Shown: positions 36,393 to 45,698 of the stretch, one piece after another
Position numbering within the stretch: position 1 is the stretch's first letter
How the letters are laid out: each line of letters begins with the position of its first letter
Origin: G963663615 sp963663615
GTDB taxonomy: Bacteria > Bacteroidota > Ignavibacteria > Ignavibacteriales > Melioribacteraceae
Length of the DNA: 64,000 bases
NCBI GenBank assembly: GCA_963663615.1
Contig: OY760517.1
Coordinates: forward strand, 1,302,001 to 1,366,000
Direction: 5' to 3'
The notes under the pieces: model-generated
What the model saw: only the letters and a program-made list of their open reading frames with translations
Told to the model about the DNA's origin: nothing
The model's database searches: none
Position numbers and translations under genes: made by a program

Positions 36393-37547
36393 TTATTTAA
36401 GACTACCTATTGGTATTCGTGTAATCTCAACAAGTTCCTTATTGGTAGTATAACTAACATAGAGGAAATTGGAATCAACAAACGATTTTGGATAGTGGTA
36501 ACCTATACGCTTGTATTTGCCTTTAAAATTCTGCCCGGGTAATTCTTTGCCACCTGCTCTAAGCAGGTATGCCTTGTTGAAATTAAACCCGTCACTTGCA
36601 AGAGTAATAACAAGCGGGAAGCGTGTTTTATCATTGGTGGGATTACTAACCATAAATGCTGTACCATCAGGCAGGTTACCAGCCGATTGTTTCGATCGTG
36701 AATCGGGCATGTTGGTAAGTACAGGTTTTGTCCAGGTTTCACCATCATTCGTACTAACTGATGCCAGCTTTTTATAAGTGCTGGATTGATCCCTGAATAT
36801 CATGATATATTCGTTTTTGCAGTTGTAAAACAGACTAGGTTCAAGTTCTCTGCTAACATTATTTTTAATGGAAAGATTATTAAATTTTCCGGTTTTCCAT
36901 CCTGATATAGCAAGTGGGTCATTCGTAAAAAAAGGGGTTGCTATTAGTCCCGGTTGTATATGGAATGCAGTAATTATTCTGCCAACAGGTAATTGGTGGG
37001 GGTCCTGTTCAATAATTCCATTCAATGGTGATCCGTTTATATCCAATACCCGCTCAGCTTTCGACCAGTTAATACCATCGGAACTAAGTTTGTATTCAAC
37101 ATAACCACCTCGCGGCTGAATAGTATCATTCCAAACATTAATGAAGGCAACAAGAGTATTACCGTCTGTCCACCAACCACCACTGGTACAGTATCCATTT
37201 GGATGTGAAAGGGAGAGCGTATCGGGTTTAGTCCAGTCAAGAAAATTTGAGCTTTTACTGTAAGCAACCCATGTATCAGGGGCATCTTCATCAATGGTAG
37301 AACTTTGCCACTGTACGAATAATTCATTCTTAAACGAAATAGTTACAGCACCGTTGCAATATTTATCAATATTGGCAGAAGCAGAATAAATAGTTGCTGC
37401 TGTTACTCCAGCCGGTTTAGATAATCCGAGTGTATTAGGCTGAGAATAATTAAAAAGAGTTGTATCAACAATAAAGGGTAGAATATCAATCTGCCCAAAT
37501 AAACAGGAGCTAATAAAAACGCCGAATACTAATAGTCTGACCATCAT
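36393..37547 (-). CDS. Secreted BNR/sialidase-fold protein of pectin locus
   Basis: The 384-aa product has a signal peptide (ending SSCLFG) and a six-bladed beta-propeller pattern with Asp-box motifs (STNDGETWTKP, KLSSDGINWSKA, TLASDGFNFNKA). Annotated as exo-sialidase by fold, it is unlikely to act on sialic acid here: no sialate genes are near, and it is only 2 bp from a secreted esterase in a pectin locus. It could hydrolyse or cleave a rhamnogalacturonan side chain, or be non-catalytic. The function is open. Confidence 0.65.
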   Translation of the reverse strand: MMVRLLVFGVFISSCLFGQIDILPFIVDTTLFNYSQPNTLGLSKPAGVTAATIYSASANIDKYCNGAVTISFKNELFVQWQSSTIDEDAPDTWVAYSKSSNFLDWTKPDTLSLSHPNGYCTSGGWWTDGNTLVAFINVWNDTIQPRGGYVEYKLSSDGINWSKAERVLDINGSPLNGIIEQDPHQLPVGRIITAFHIQPGLIATPFFTNDPLAISGWKTGKFNNLSIKNNVSRELEPSLFYNCKNEYIMIFRDQSSTYKKLASVSTNDGETWTKPVLTNMPDSRSKQSAGNLPDGTAFMVSNPTNDKTRFPLVITLASDGFNFNKAYLLRAGGKELPGQNFKGKYKRIGYHYPKSFVDSNFLYVSYTTNKELVEITRIPIGSLK

Positions 37548-37549
37548 AA

Positions 37550-38506
37550 TTATTTCATAACTTTTTTAAGAAAATTGGCAATGTACCGGGTAGTTGGGGT
37601 AAACCATGGTTCGAACAACCAAAATGAATGGGGTGATCCATCGAGAGTGTGAACTTCACTATATATATTATTACTGGTTAGTATTTTAATCACATCATCC
37701 CTACCACAGTGGAAGCGAGGTTTTGAACTATTTACAAATAGCATGGGGGGAGATTTTTCGTTAACATAAACTAATGGTGAAGCTTCGTGCCACAAATATT
37801 TTTTTTCGTTATACCTGCCACCAAACCATTTACCAGCCGAAGATACTTTTTTGTTTGGATCATCTTCATATTGGCGTACATCTTCCGAAATAAATTCCAT
37901 TATACCATCTATATTTACAAATGCACGAATTAGTCTGGTGTTATTCTCCCATCCGAATTTGGTTGCAATTAGTCCGGCAATTTGTGCTCCGGCAGAGGAA
38001 CCAAGAATAGCTATCTGATTAGTATCAATTGCATATTTGTCGGCATTTTTCCTTATGTAATGCAGAGCATTATTTATATCAATAATTGCAGCAGGGTAAA
38101 GTGCTTCCGGTGATAACCGGTATTCAACAGGAATTGTAACTATTCCATGTCTTGCCAGCTGATCTGCAAGGGGATAAAGTAAGCTTCGGTCACCCGAACG
38201 CCACCCGCCACCATGCACAAGCAACACAGCAGAATAAAGAGTATCAGGTGGACAAAATGGTTTGAACATATCAAGTACCAGATTTCTGCTACCAATGGTT
38301 GAGTAGGTTACTCCCTTGTAAGCTAGTGTAGATTCATCTTTATTGTAGGGAGCTTTTTTTATAAACGGGTACTCTTTTACATATTTGTTGTATGCACTAT
38401 TGAGCGTATAAAAAGTGTCCCTCGGGAAAGTTGCATCGGTTAAAGTTTGTGAGAAAACAAGGGAGGATATAAAGGAGAAGCAGATTATTCTAACAATAAA
38501 TTTCAT
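37550..38506 (-). CDS. Secreted alpha/beta-hydrolase carbohydrate esterase
   Basis: This is a predicted acetyl or feruloyl esterase. The signal peptide ends SLVFSQ. The hormone-sensitive-lipase/BD-FAE-like core has oxyanion motif LLVHGGGWRSGD, the nucleophile Ser in ILGSSAGAQIAG and the catalytic His in DGSPHSFWLF. It probably removes ester groups from pectin or rhamnogalacturonan in the periplasm. Start in good context; the BNR gene starts 2 bp after its stop, indicating an operon. The exact ester is unknown. Confidence 0.85.
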   Translation of the reverse strand: MKFIVRIICFSFISSLVFSQTLTDATFPRDTFYTLNSAYNKYVKEYPFIKKAPYNKDESTLAYKGVTYSTIGSRNLVLDMFKPFCPPDTLYSAVLLVHGGGWRSGDRSLLYPLADQLARHGIVTIPVEYRLSPEALYPAAIIDINNALHYIRKNADKYAIDTNQIAILGSSAGAQIAGLIATKFGWENNTRLIRAFVNIDGIMEFISEDVRQYEDDPNKKVSSAGKWFGGRYNEKKYLWHEASPLVYVNEKSPPMLFVNSSKPRFHCGRDDVIKILTSNNIYSEVHTLDGSPHSFWLFEPWFTPTTRYIANFLKKVMK

Positions 38507-38891
38507 CCTATTTCCTGAATTGTTTATTATTTAAAATAAAGTGAAAAGTATAAAATATTAACTAAAGAGTTCTTCTTTGTATGATAATATTCGCACAGAC
38601 TCCAAGTAGAGCAGGTTTGCTATTTAATTTATAAAATTAGAGTAAAACTGGTCAATAAAACGATTCAATTATTTATCCTTTTGACGTCCGGTTTATTTCG
38701 TGGAAAGCTTTATTGTCTTGTAACCACTTATACAAATTATCATATTTGAAAGTATTATTGCCGAGCCTCTTTGAATAAAAATTGCTCCCACAAATAAAAA
38801 ACCTCCCTTGAGAGGGAGGTTCAACGAGATGGAATGTTCTCTCGTAGAGGAGTTAAAATATGTGCTGTTGGTAATAAGGTGGAAAAATTTA
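38507..38891. other. Intergenic region with operon terminator, no gene seen
   Basis: This 385-bp gap holds the kduD terminator at 38795-38821 and the promoter region of the esterase-BNR pair. A 74-codon open frame across it has no coding character. No RNA structure beyond the terminator was recognised. Confidence 0.5.
38795..38821 (-). terminator. Rho-independent terminator of the TRAP-kduI-kduD operon
   Basis: On the minus strand AACCTCCCT pairs with AGGGAGGTT around a 4-base loop and runs into TTTTTTA. It lies about 70 bp after the kduD stop. Confidence 0.9.
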
Positions 38892-39650
38892 TTATCTGCC
38901 CATCCAGCCGCCATCAACGGTTACAACACTACCGTTAAGGTAAGCTGAAGCATCTGAGCATAAGAATACAACAGTACCCATAAGGTCTTCAGGGGTACCC
39001 CATCTGCCTTGTGGAATTCTGTCGAGAATTGCCTTATTTCTATTTTCATCTTCACGAAGAGCTTTTGTATTATCAGTAGCTATATAACCGGGAGCAATAG
39101 CGTTAACTGTAACACCCTTGGAAGCCCACTCATTGGCAAAAGCCATTGTTAACTGTTTAACACCGCCTTTTGCAGCAGCATAACCAGGTACGGTTATTCC
39201 ACCCTGGAATGATAACAGTGAAGCGATAAATACTACCTTGCCATACTCGCGTTCAACCATATCGCGACCAAATTCGCGTGTAAGAACGAACTGGGCATTA
39301 AGGTTAACTTCAATTACCTTGTCCCAATACTCATCAGGGTGTTCGGCAATTGGTTTTCTCATAATTGTGCCCGCGTTATTAACAAGTATATCAACCTTAA
39401 ATTCTTCTTTAACCTGTTTTATAAACTCGTAAAGTGATTCGCGGTTGGAGAAATCTGAAACGTAAGATTTGAAATTTCTGCCAAGTCCGGTAACAATTTT
39501 TTCGGTTTCGGTAAAATCAGTTTCAAAAGAAACACCAATTATATCTGCACCGGCTTCAGCAAGTGCTTTGGCATAAAACTGACCAATACCTTTGTTACAT
39601 CCGGTAACAAGTGCAGTTTTACCTTTAAGAGTAAATTTGTCTAAAACCAT
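38892..39650 (-). CDS. kduD: 2-dehydro-3-deoxy-D-gluconate 5-dehydrogenase (SDR)
   Basis: This cytoplasmic dehydrogenase reduces 2,5-diketo-3-deoxygluconate to 2-keto-3-deoxygluconate in unsaturated-uronate catabolism. It is a short-chain dehydrogenase: NAD(P) motif TGCNKGIG, NNAGT motif, and the catalytic Ser/Tyr/Lys set in VVFIASLLSF and VPGYAAAKGGV. The C-terminus GSVVTVDGGWMGR is typical of KduD. The ATG at 39650 gives 252 aa, the usual length, with GAGGAA upstream; the open frame extends further upstream into kduI only by chance. It is 13 bp after kduI, and the operon ends with a strong terminator. Confidence 0.95.
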   Translation of the reverse strand: MVLDKFTLKGKTALVTGCNKGIGQFYAKALAEAGADIIGVSFETDFTETEKIVTGLGRNFKSYVSDFSNRESLYEFIKQVKEEFKVDILVNNAGTIMRKPIAEHPDEYWDKVIEVNLNAQFVLTREFGRDMVEREYGKVVFIASLLSFQGGITVPGYAAAKGGVKQLTMAFANEWASKGVTVNAIAPGYIATDNTKALREDENRNKAILDRIPQGRWGTPEDLMGTVVFLCSDASAYLNGSVVTVDGGWMGR

Positions 39651-39663
39651 TTTATTCCTCAGT

Positions 39664-40497
39664 TTAATGTAAATTTTCCATTGGTATCCAGTCCATATCG
39701 TCAAAGTCCTGGTTTTCGCCACCCATAGCCCAAATAAATGAATAGTTCTGAGTTCCTGCACCTGAGTGTAATGACCAGCTTGGTGAAAGTACGGCTTGCT
39801 TATCCCTGATAATAAGGTGACGGGTTTCTTCAGCCGAACCAATAAGGTGAACAACAAGTGCATCCTTTTCCAGACCGAAGTACATATAAACTTCCGAGCG
39901 TCTCTGATGAGTATGTGCAGGCATGGTATTCCAAACGCATCCTTCATCAAGAAGTGTTAAGCCCATTACAAGTTGGCAGCTTTCAACCTTGCCCGGTAAA
40001 ATATATTTATGGATTGTACGTTTGTTTGAGTCCTTTACAGAACCAAGATTAACCGATTCTGCCTCGGAAAGTGTTACTTTTTTATCCGGATAAGCTGTGT
40101 GAGCAGGATAACTAACAAAATAGAAAAGGGCTGGGGAGTTGCTGTCAGCACTTTCAAATGATATGTCTTTTTTACCCATACCAACATAAAGTGCATCATA
40201 ATGATCAAGGTCATATTTAGTTTCGCCAACGGTAACTGTACCGGCTTGCCCAATGTTAATTATACCAAGTTCACGTCTTTGGGTAAAATAATCGGCAGCC
40301 ATTTCCTTTTTGCTTGCGGCAAGTTTAAGAATTTTACCCACCGGTACTGCTGAGCAAGTAATTGAACGATCAATATCGCTGTAAACCATTTTAATTTCAT
40401 TGGTAGCGAATAAGTCTTCTATAAGAAATTTTTCACGTAGTTTTTTAGTATTAAGGTTAACAAAACCTTCTTTATCAGGTGAATATCTAACTTCCAT
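39664..40497 (-). CDS. kduI: 5-dehydro-4-deoxy-D-glucuronate isomerase
   Basis: KduI isomerises 5-keto-4-deoxyuronate to 2,5-diketo-3-deoxygluconate. This 277-aa cupin protein matches the family length and start (MEVRYSPD...REKFLIEDLF). It has the metal-binding motif NTMPAHTHQRRSEVYMYF and the terminal region VLSPSWSLHSGAGTQNYSFIWAMGGEN. It precedes kduD and follows the TRAP permease in the same direction, so uptake and the first two catabolic steps share one transcript. It acts in the cytoplasm. Confidence 0.97.
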   Translation of the reverse strand: MEVRYSPDKEGFVNLNTKKLREKFLIEDLFATNEIKMVYSDIDRSITCSAVPVGKILKLAASKKEMAADYFTQRRELGIINIGQAGTVTVGETKYDLDHYDALYVGMGKKDISFESADSNSPALFYFVSYPAHTAYPDKKVTLSEAESVNLGSVKDSNKRTIHKYILPGKVESCQLVMGLTLLDEGCVWNTMPAHTHQRRSEVYMYFGLEKDALVVHLIGSAEETRHLIIRDKQAVLSPSWSLHSGAGTQNYSFIWAMGGENQDFDDMDWIPMENLH

Positions 40498-40513
40498 CTG
40501 TTAAAACTCCTTT

Positions 40514-41812
40514 TTAATAACCAAATAATTTTGGAACAAGCATTGAAAGTTCAGGAATGTATGTTACAAGCAGTAATGCAATAAACATGGCAATAAACAT
40601 TGGTATGAGGGGTCGAATTACCTTGGTAATAGGGAGATCGGCAACCGAGCACCCAACAAAAAGCACACTACCAACCGGAGGTGTACAAAGTCCAACGCTA
40701 AGGTTCATAACCATTACAATTCCAAAATGAATTGGATCAATACCAAGCTGCATAACTACCGGTAAAAATATTGGCGTGAAAATTAACACGGCTGGTGTCA
40801 TATCCATAAATGTACCGATAAATAGCAGAATGATATTTATAATTATTAGTATTACAATTTTATTACTTGATAATGCAAGAAGGGCTTCGGCAACATTTTG
40901 CGGAATATTTTCGTAAGCCATAACCCAGCTCATAGCCATAGATGTACCCACAAGCAACATAACAATAGCTGTGGTAGAAGCACTACTTAAAAGTATGTCG
41001 GGTAAATCCTTAAACTTAATTTCCTTGTAAACAAAAACCGAAAGAATAAATGCATACAGAACTGCAACTGCAGAAGCTTCGGTTGCTGTAAAGTATCCGG
41101 CAACAATACCACCAATTACAATTACAATAAGTAGCAAACTTGGTATTGCATCTAACAGTTTTTTAATTGATTCGTTAAAAGTAATATCAATATTAACTTT
41201 GTAATTATTTTTCTTTGCATGTATAAACGCAACAATCATTAGGGATAAACCAAGGATAATTCCGGGAATATATCCTGCAAGGAAAAGTGCAGCAATTGAA
41301 ACACCACCGCTTGCAAGGGAATAAACGATTAGTACGTTACTAGGTGGTATTATTAAACCCGTAGTAGCGGAAGTTATGTTAACAGCCGCCGAAAAACTTT
41401 TATCGTAACCTTCTTTCTCCATAACGGGTGTCATAAACCCGCCAATTGCGGAGGCAGCCGCAACTGCAGAACCTGAGATTGCACCGAAAAACATGGCAGC
41501 AAGAATGTTTACGAAAGCCAAGCCACCCGGAAATCTTCCCACGATAACCTTGGCAAAGTCAATTAGTCTTCTTGCAATACCTCCGGAGTTCATAAGCTGA
41601 CCTGCAAAAATAAAAAATGGAATAGCGAGCAGGGCAAAACTGTCCAGTCCGGTTGCAGTACGCTGTGCAATAGTAGTTACAGAAGGTAAAGAAGGTATGC
41701 TGATAAGCATGGTAAGCAAGCTTGAGATACCAATACTGAATGAAATTGGTACACCTAATGCCAGTAAAAATAAAAATGCAGAAACCAGTACTGTTATTTC
41801 AAATAGTTCCAT
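40514..41812 (-). CDS. TRAP transporter large permease (DctM-like)
   Basis: This 432-aa inner-membrane subunit has 12 or so hydrophobic segments and the family signatures LALGVPISFSIG, ALLAIPFFIFAGQLM, SGSAVAAASAIGGFM and GTFMDMTPAVLIFTPIFLP. With the DctQ and DctP proteins it forms a Na+-coupled tripartite uptake system. The kduI gene starts 16 bp downstream, so the substrate is likely an unsaturated or saturated uronate or short oligouronate. Confidence 0.95.
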   Translation of the reverse strand: MELFEITVLVSAFLFLLALGVPISFSIGISSLLTMLISIPSLPSVTTIAQRTATGLDSFALLAIPFFIFAGQLMNSGGIARRLIDFAKVIVGRFPGGLAFVNILAAMFFGAISGSAVAAASAIGGFMTPVMEKEGYDKSFSAAVNITSATTGLIIPPSNVLIVYSLASGGVSIAALFLAGYIPGIILGLSLMIVAFIHAKKNNYKVNIDITFNESIKKLLDAIPSLLLIVIVIGGIVAGYFTATEASAVAVLYAFILSVFVYKEIKFKDLPDILLSSASTTAIVMLLVGTSMAMSWVMAYENIPQNVAEALLALSSNKIVILIIINIILLFIGTFMDMTPAVLIFTPIFLPVVMQLGIDPIHFGIVMVMNLSVGLCTPPVGSVLFVGCSVADLPITKVIRPLIPMFIAMFIALLLVTYIPELSMLVPKLFGY

Positions 41813-41816
41813 CTAA

Positions 41817-42317
41817 TTATCCGTTAATTTTAGCATTCTTGATCTTGTTAATTTCTTCAATGATGTAATAAACCGAATAGAACATCATTATCGCACCACT
41901 GAGAGGGAGGACAGTATAAACATATCCCAGGGGTATTTGTAGTGCAGCAGATATTTGATTAAGTGACAGGGTAATATGTACCAGGTTTAATCCGCCAACA
42001 AGCAACGCAAACAATGAAAATAGAAATATGAATAACTGTATCACTATTTCGAGAATGGATTTGTTTACAGATTTTAGTTTAAGCGAAAGCAAATCGATAG
42101 CGAGGTGCATTTTTTGTCCTGCAACGTAACCGGCACCAAGTACACCAAGCCAAATAAGCATGTAGCGTGCCAACTCTTCGGTAAATGAGCTTGGATCCTG
42201 AAGTATAAAGCGGGTAAATACCTGCCACAATACGTTTATTGTCATTAATGCCATCAGAATGATTAGGAACCACCGGATTACAGCATCCAGTTTTAACTTG
42301 ATTGATTGTAAGATCAT
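41817..42317 (-). CDS. TRAP transporter small permease (DctQ-like)
   Basis: This 166-aa protein has four membrane helices and the DctQ signatures FIL-QDPSSFTEELARYMLIWLG and AGYVAGQKMHLAIDLLS. Its gene overlaps the stop of the DctP gene by four bases and lies 4 bp before dctM, so all three are translated together. Confidence 0.93.
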   Translation of the reverse strand: MILQSIKLKLDAVIRWFLIILMALMTINVLWQVFTRFILQDPSSFTEELARYMLIWLGVLGAGYVAGQKMHLAIDLLSLKLKSVNKSILEIVIQLFIFLFSLFALLVGGLNLVHITLSLNQISAALQIPLGYVYTVLPLSGAIMMFYSVYYIIEEINKIKNAKING

Positions 42318-43294
42318 TTTACGTCTTTAATTTTTTTGATAAGATTATATATTTCTTTTTCCGACTTGTATTCCTCGAGGAGGTTCTTAATTTTTTCCTG
42401 AAACGGACCCTTATCTGGGTAGGTAACAGTTACACCGGCTTCCTGAACAGCTTTAAGAGATTTTTCTGTTGATTCTTTCCATAGTTTTTTCTGGTGTTCG
42501 TAGGATTCAAGAGCAGCTTCTTGCAACCATTCCTTTTCCTGTTCAGTTAATCCGTTCCAAATAACGGTACTAATAATTAGCAAGTCGGGCACAGCGGTGT
42601 GTTCATCAAGTGAAAAATATTTACAAACTTCATAATGTCGGGAAGTGTAAAAACTTGGCGGATTGTTTTCTGCACCATCAACAACCCCCTGTTGAAGTGC
42701 GGTATATAATTCACCCCACGCAATTGGGGTGGCAGAAGCACCAAGCGAATTAACCAGTTTAACTGATGTGGCACTTTCCTGTGTTCTAATCTTTAACCCG
42801 GTAAGATCATCCGGTGTATTGATTGGTTTATCCTTAACATAAAAGCTTCTGCTTCCTGCATCGTAAAAGCATAATCCTCTTAATCTAAATTCCTGCGGAC
42901 TAAGAAGCAGCTCACGTCCAACGTTTCCTTCAAAAACTTTAAATTTGTGTTCTTCATTTCTGAAAATATATGGGAGGCTGAATACCTTGAAATCAGGTAC
43001 AAAGCCTTCCAACACTGATGAGGAAACTTTTGTCATTGCCAAACTGCCAATTTGAAGCAGTTCAAGACACTCCCGTTCGGTACCAAGTTGCTGGCTGGGA
43101 TATACAGTAATCTGCATTTTACCACCTGATTTTTCTTTAAGGCGTTTTGCAAGATACTCCATTGCCTGGTGAACAGGGTGCGACTGATCCAAGCCATGAC
43201 CAATTTTCAGCTTAGTAACATCACTTACTTCCTGACAGGAAAAAAGAAACAGGGATACAAATAATAGAACTATAATTCTGGTGAGTTTTTTCAT
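42314..43294 (-). CDS. TRAP transporter solute-binding lipoprotein (DctP-like)
   Basis: This is the extracytoplasmic substrate-binding subunit. The signal peptide ends in lipobox LFLFSC (Cys about residue 20), so it is lipid-anchored. Family marks include QLGTERECLELLQIGSLAM, the carboxylate-binding Arg in GLKIRTQES, and the WGELYTALQQGVVDGAENN motif. Carboxylate binding fits uronic acids; neighbouring kduI/kduD point to 4-deoxy-hexenuronate or galacturonate. It is the first gene of the five-gene uronate uptake operon. Confidence 0.94.
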   Translation of the reverse strand: MKKLTRIIVLLFVSLFLFSCQEVSDVTKLKIGHGLDQSHPVHQAMEYLAKRLKEKSGGKMQITVYPSQQLGTERECLELLQIGSLAMTKVSSSVLEGFVPDFKVFSLPYIFRNEEHKFKVFEGNVGRELLLSPQEFRLRGLCFYDAGSRSFYVKDKPINTPDDLTGLKIRTQESATSVKLVNSLGASATPIAWGELYTALQQGVVDGAENNPPSFYTSRHYEVCKYFSLDEHTAVPDLLIISTVIWNGLTEQEKEWLQEAALESYEHQKKLWKESTEKSLKAVQEAGVTVTYPDKGPFQEKIKNLLEEYKSEKEIYNLIKKIKDVK

Positions 43295-43367
43295 AATAGA
43301 TATCTTCGTTCAAAAATTGATTGGAGTTTTGATAATACTCAATATTAGACTAATAATAAAGCGATTG

Positions 43368-44258
43368 TTATTTATTCCACCACGGTTCAACAGGTAAATA
43401 ATCCTCAAATTCCTCAATTACCTTTTCTTCGTAGCTTCCTTTATATTCACCAGCAAAAAATTTGTCCAAAGCCTCGTTGTAGAACCTTTCCCACGAAGCT
43501 TCCTCATGACCCGGGTTAATTGGGTAGAACAATACGCCATTTGCTTTTGCTGCTTTCATATCGCCAGGGGCATCGCCAATCATAAGTATTTTATCATCAT
43601 CATATTTGCCTTTTGCACCAAATTTAAGATGTTCGGTTTTGGTACCAAATTCCTGTCCCGCTATAATGGATACATATTTCTTAATATCATTTTCTTCCCA
43701 CTCGCGTGTAAGAGCTTCAACAGGAGTTTGAGATATTACCATTGCATCAGCTTTAACCGAAAGCTTTTCAATTGATTCTCGCATAAAAGGGAAGGGAGGA
43801 ATACCATGAACCATTTCAGCAATATCTTCATTTACAGCTTCCGACCATTTTAGAGCCTGCTCAAGAACAGGGTCCTTTGTTTTTTCCAGGTATTCAGCCA
43901 ATGTTTTATTACCCAGTTTTGTTTCAACTTTGGTCCATTCCACAAGAGCACTAATATTGGGCAGTTTTGCGTTACGGGCAATTACTTCTTTTCTTTCAGC
44001 AAGTAATTCAACCACTCGTATAAGAGCCAGGTAACGGTTACATCCTCTTGTTTTGGAGTACAAATTAACAAAATCCCATGCATCACGTGCGTATTTGGAT
44101 ATGTTCTGCATTTCCCAATGTAAAATAGCATTAGGACAGAAGCATTCCTTGTGTTTAATTTCCATGGTGTCGAAAGCACAACCGTCTGAATCAATACCAA
44201 TAAAGAACTCTTTGGTTGCCTTTATCTTTTTTAGTATTTCGTGTGGATTCTCAATCAT
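43368..44258 (-). CDS. HAD-superfamily hydrolase, probably a sugar phosphatase
   Basis: The HAD core is clear: nucleophile motif FIGIDSDGCAFD (Asp near residue 22), a long helical cap (about 50-160), Thr/Ser motif MVISQTP, and the metal-binding motif ILMIGDAPGDMKAAK. It ends in EPWWNK. The start has a strong AAGGAG overlapping the PFK stop region, so the two genes are co-expressed. The substrate is unknown; a phosphorylated sugar acid or its by-product is plausible in this locus. Confidence 0.85.
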   Translation of the reverse strand: MIENPHEILKKIKATKEFFIGIDSDGCAFDTMEIKHKECFCPNAILHWEMQNISKYARDAWDFVNLYSKTRGCNRYLALIRVVELLAERKEVIARNAKLPNISALVEWTKVETKLGNKTLAEYLEKTKDPVLEQALKWSEAVNEDIAEMVHGIPPFPFMRESIEKLSVKADAMVISQTPVEALTREWEENDIKKYVSIIAGQEFGTKTEHLKFGAKGKYDDDKILMIGDAPGDMKAAKANGVLFYPINPGHEEASWERFYNEALDKFFAGEYKGSYEEKVIEEFEDYLPVEPWWNK

Positions 44259-44267
44259 ATTCTCTCC

Positions 44268-45554
44268 TTAGTTTCTATCAGCTTGTGGAATATAACTATC
44301 AAGTTTTTGCTCGGCGAATATTGGCTTGAACTTTGTAAAACGTTGTATGCCATTAATTACAGGCACAGAAACCCAATCTTCACCTACAAGAGGTTTAACG
44401 TACTCAATAAATTCATCTGTAACGTCAATACGGTTTTCGGTTAACCAGTTTTCAGGGAAAAATCTTTCCGAGAGGGCAACCTTTTCAAGCGGTACCTTAT
44501 CGAATTTAATATTGTATATCATACCCGGTTCACGAAGCATAGTTGCCATCCAGCCATTGCCATCGTGCATGGCAATATCAACAGCTTTCATTCCAACCTT
44601 GTAAGCTTCGTCAAGATCAATTGTTGATGCATAAGCAATTGCATTACGCTGATCTGTACCCATAACATGACCTCGAGCTTTACCTTTAACCGGTAACCCT
44701 TTTTCGTTAAGGTAGTTAACCACTTTCTGGAAAACTGAAATTTTACTTGAACCAAATGAAGTATGCCCAAAGGAGTCTTTTACATCGCCAACTCCGCCAA
44801 CATCAAAGCCTTCGCTAATCACAACAATACATCTACCATCCTTATTAAGCTGGTCATTTACATTATCGGCAAGGTTATCGAGTGAAAGCCCTGATTCAGT
44901 AGTATATATCTGTAAAGGCATTTCTCTTTTGGGATCTGCAAGTCGTGCAGCAGCAGGTATATAACCAATTTTCCTTCCCATAGCCTGAATAATCATGACA
45001 GGATCGGCAGGGGATGAGCCCATATTTTCTTCGTTAGCATTCTGAATTACATGCGACCAATATTTTGCAATACTGCCATAACCGGGAGTATGGTCTATTA
45101 GTTTAAATTCGCTATCACCAACATCATTATCAATTGTTTTTGGAACACCAACAGCTATTAGTTCAAGTCCGTTTTCTTTAGCTAATTCGCTTACTTTAAA
45201 AGCTGTGTGTTGCGAATCATTCCCACCAATATAAAAGAAATAACCAATATTATGAGCTTTAATAACATCCATAACACGAGCAAAATCTTCATCCTGATGT
45301 TCTTTTAATTTATAACGGCAAGTTCCAACACTTCCGGCTGCCGGTGTAGTTCTTAGCAGGGTAATTTCTTCTTCGTTTTGTGCTGACAAGTCAAGGAGTT
45401 CTTCTTTCAAAACGCCTTCAATACCATGCCAGCCACCATAAATTTTATCAAAAATATCCGGATATTTTTTACAAGTCTCTATAATACCACGCAGAGAGTT
45501 GTTAATAACCGATGTAGGTCCGCCCGATTGGGCTACTAATACATTCTTTGCCAT
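44268..45554 (-). CDS. PPi-type 6-phosphofructokinase family protein
   Basis: This 428-aa member of the phosphofructokinase family has the start VLVAQSGGPTSVINNSL, the sugar/nucleotide motif YIGGNDSQHTA and PKTIDND. The Asp in GGNDS and the Lys in PKTIDND mark PPi-dependent rather than ATP-dependent enzymes. It should phosphorylate fructose 6-phosphate to the 1,6-bisphosphate. Lying 144 bp downstream of the KDPG aldolase and next to a HAD phosphatase, it may be recruited to another keto sugar of the uronate pathway; no KDG kinase is present here. Confidence 0.88.
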   Translation of the reverse strand: MAKNVLVAQSGGPTSVINNSLRGIIETCKKYPDIFDKIYGGWHGIEGVLKEELLDLSAQNEEEITLLRTTPAAGSVGTCRYKLKEHQDEDFARVMDVIKAHNIGYFFYIGGNDSQHTAFKVSELAKENGLELIAVGVPKTIDNDVGDSEFKLIDHTPGYGSIAKYWSHVIQNANEENMGSSPADPVMIIQAMGRKIGYIPAAARLADPKREMPLQIYTTESGLSLDNLADNVNDQLNKDGRCIVVISEGFDVGGVGDVKDSFGHTSFGSSKISVFQKVVNYLNEKGLPVKGKARGHVMGTDQRNAIAYASTIDLDEAYKVGMKAVDIAMHDGNGWMATMLREPGMIYNIKFDKVPLEKVALSERFFPENWLTENRIDVTDEFIEYVKPLVGEDWVSVPVINGIQRFTKFKPIFAEQKLDSYIPQADRN

Positions 45555-45698
45555 CGTAATACCTTTTGAGTTTCTAAAAATATAATATATTTTTATAGAA
45601 GTGTGCAGACAGCCATTTCCAGAGTTATCTTCAAGTTTGTAGTGTATTCAGTGTGTGTTGTAAAAATGTGAAAATAACTGTCAGGTTGCTTTTAGTTA

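Noticed and set aside
38693..38917. A 74-codon frame across the kduD terminator
   Set aside because: It covers the terminator hairpin, has no ribosome site and no recognisable protein pattern.
39651..39950. A 100-residue N-terminal extension of kduD
   Set aside because: It overlaps kduI in another frame, has no similarity to the SDR family, and the ATG at 39650 with GAGGAA gives the normal 252-aa length.
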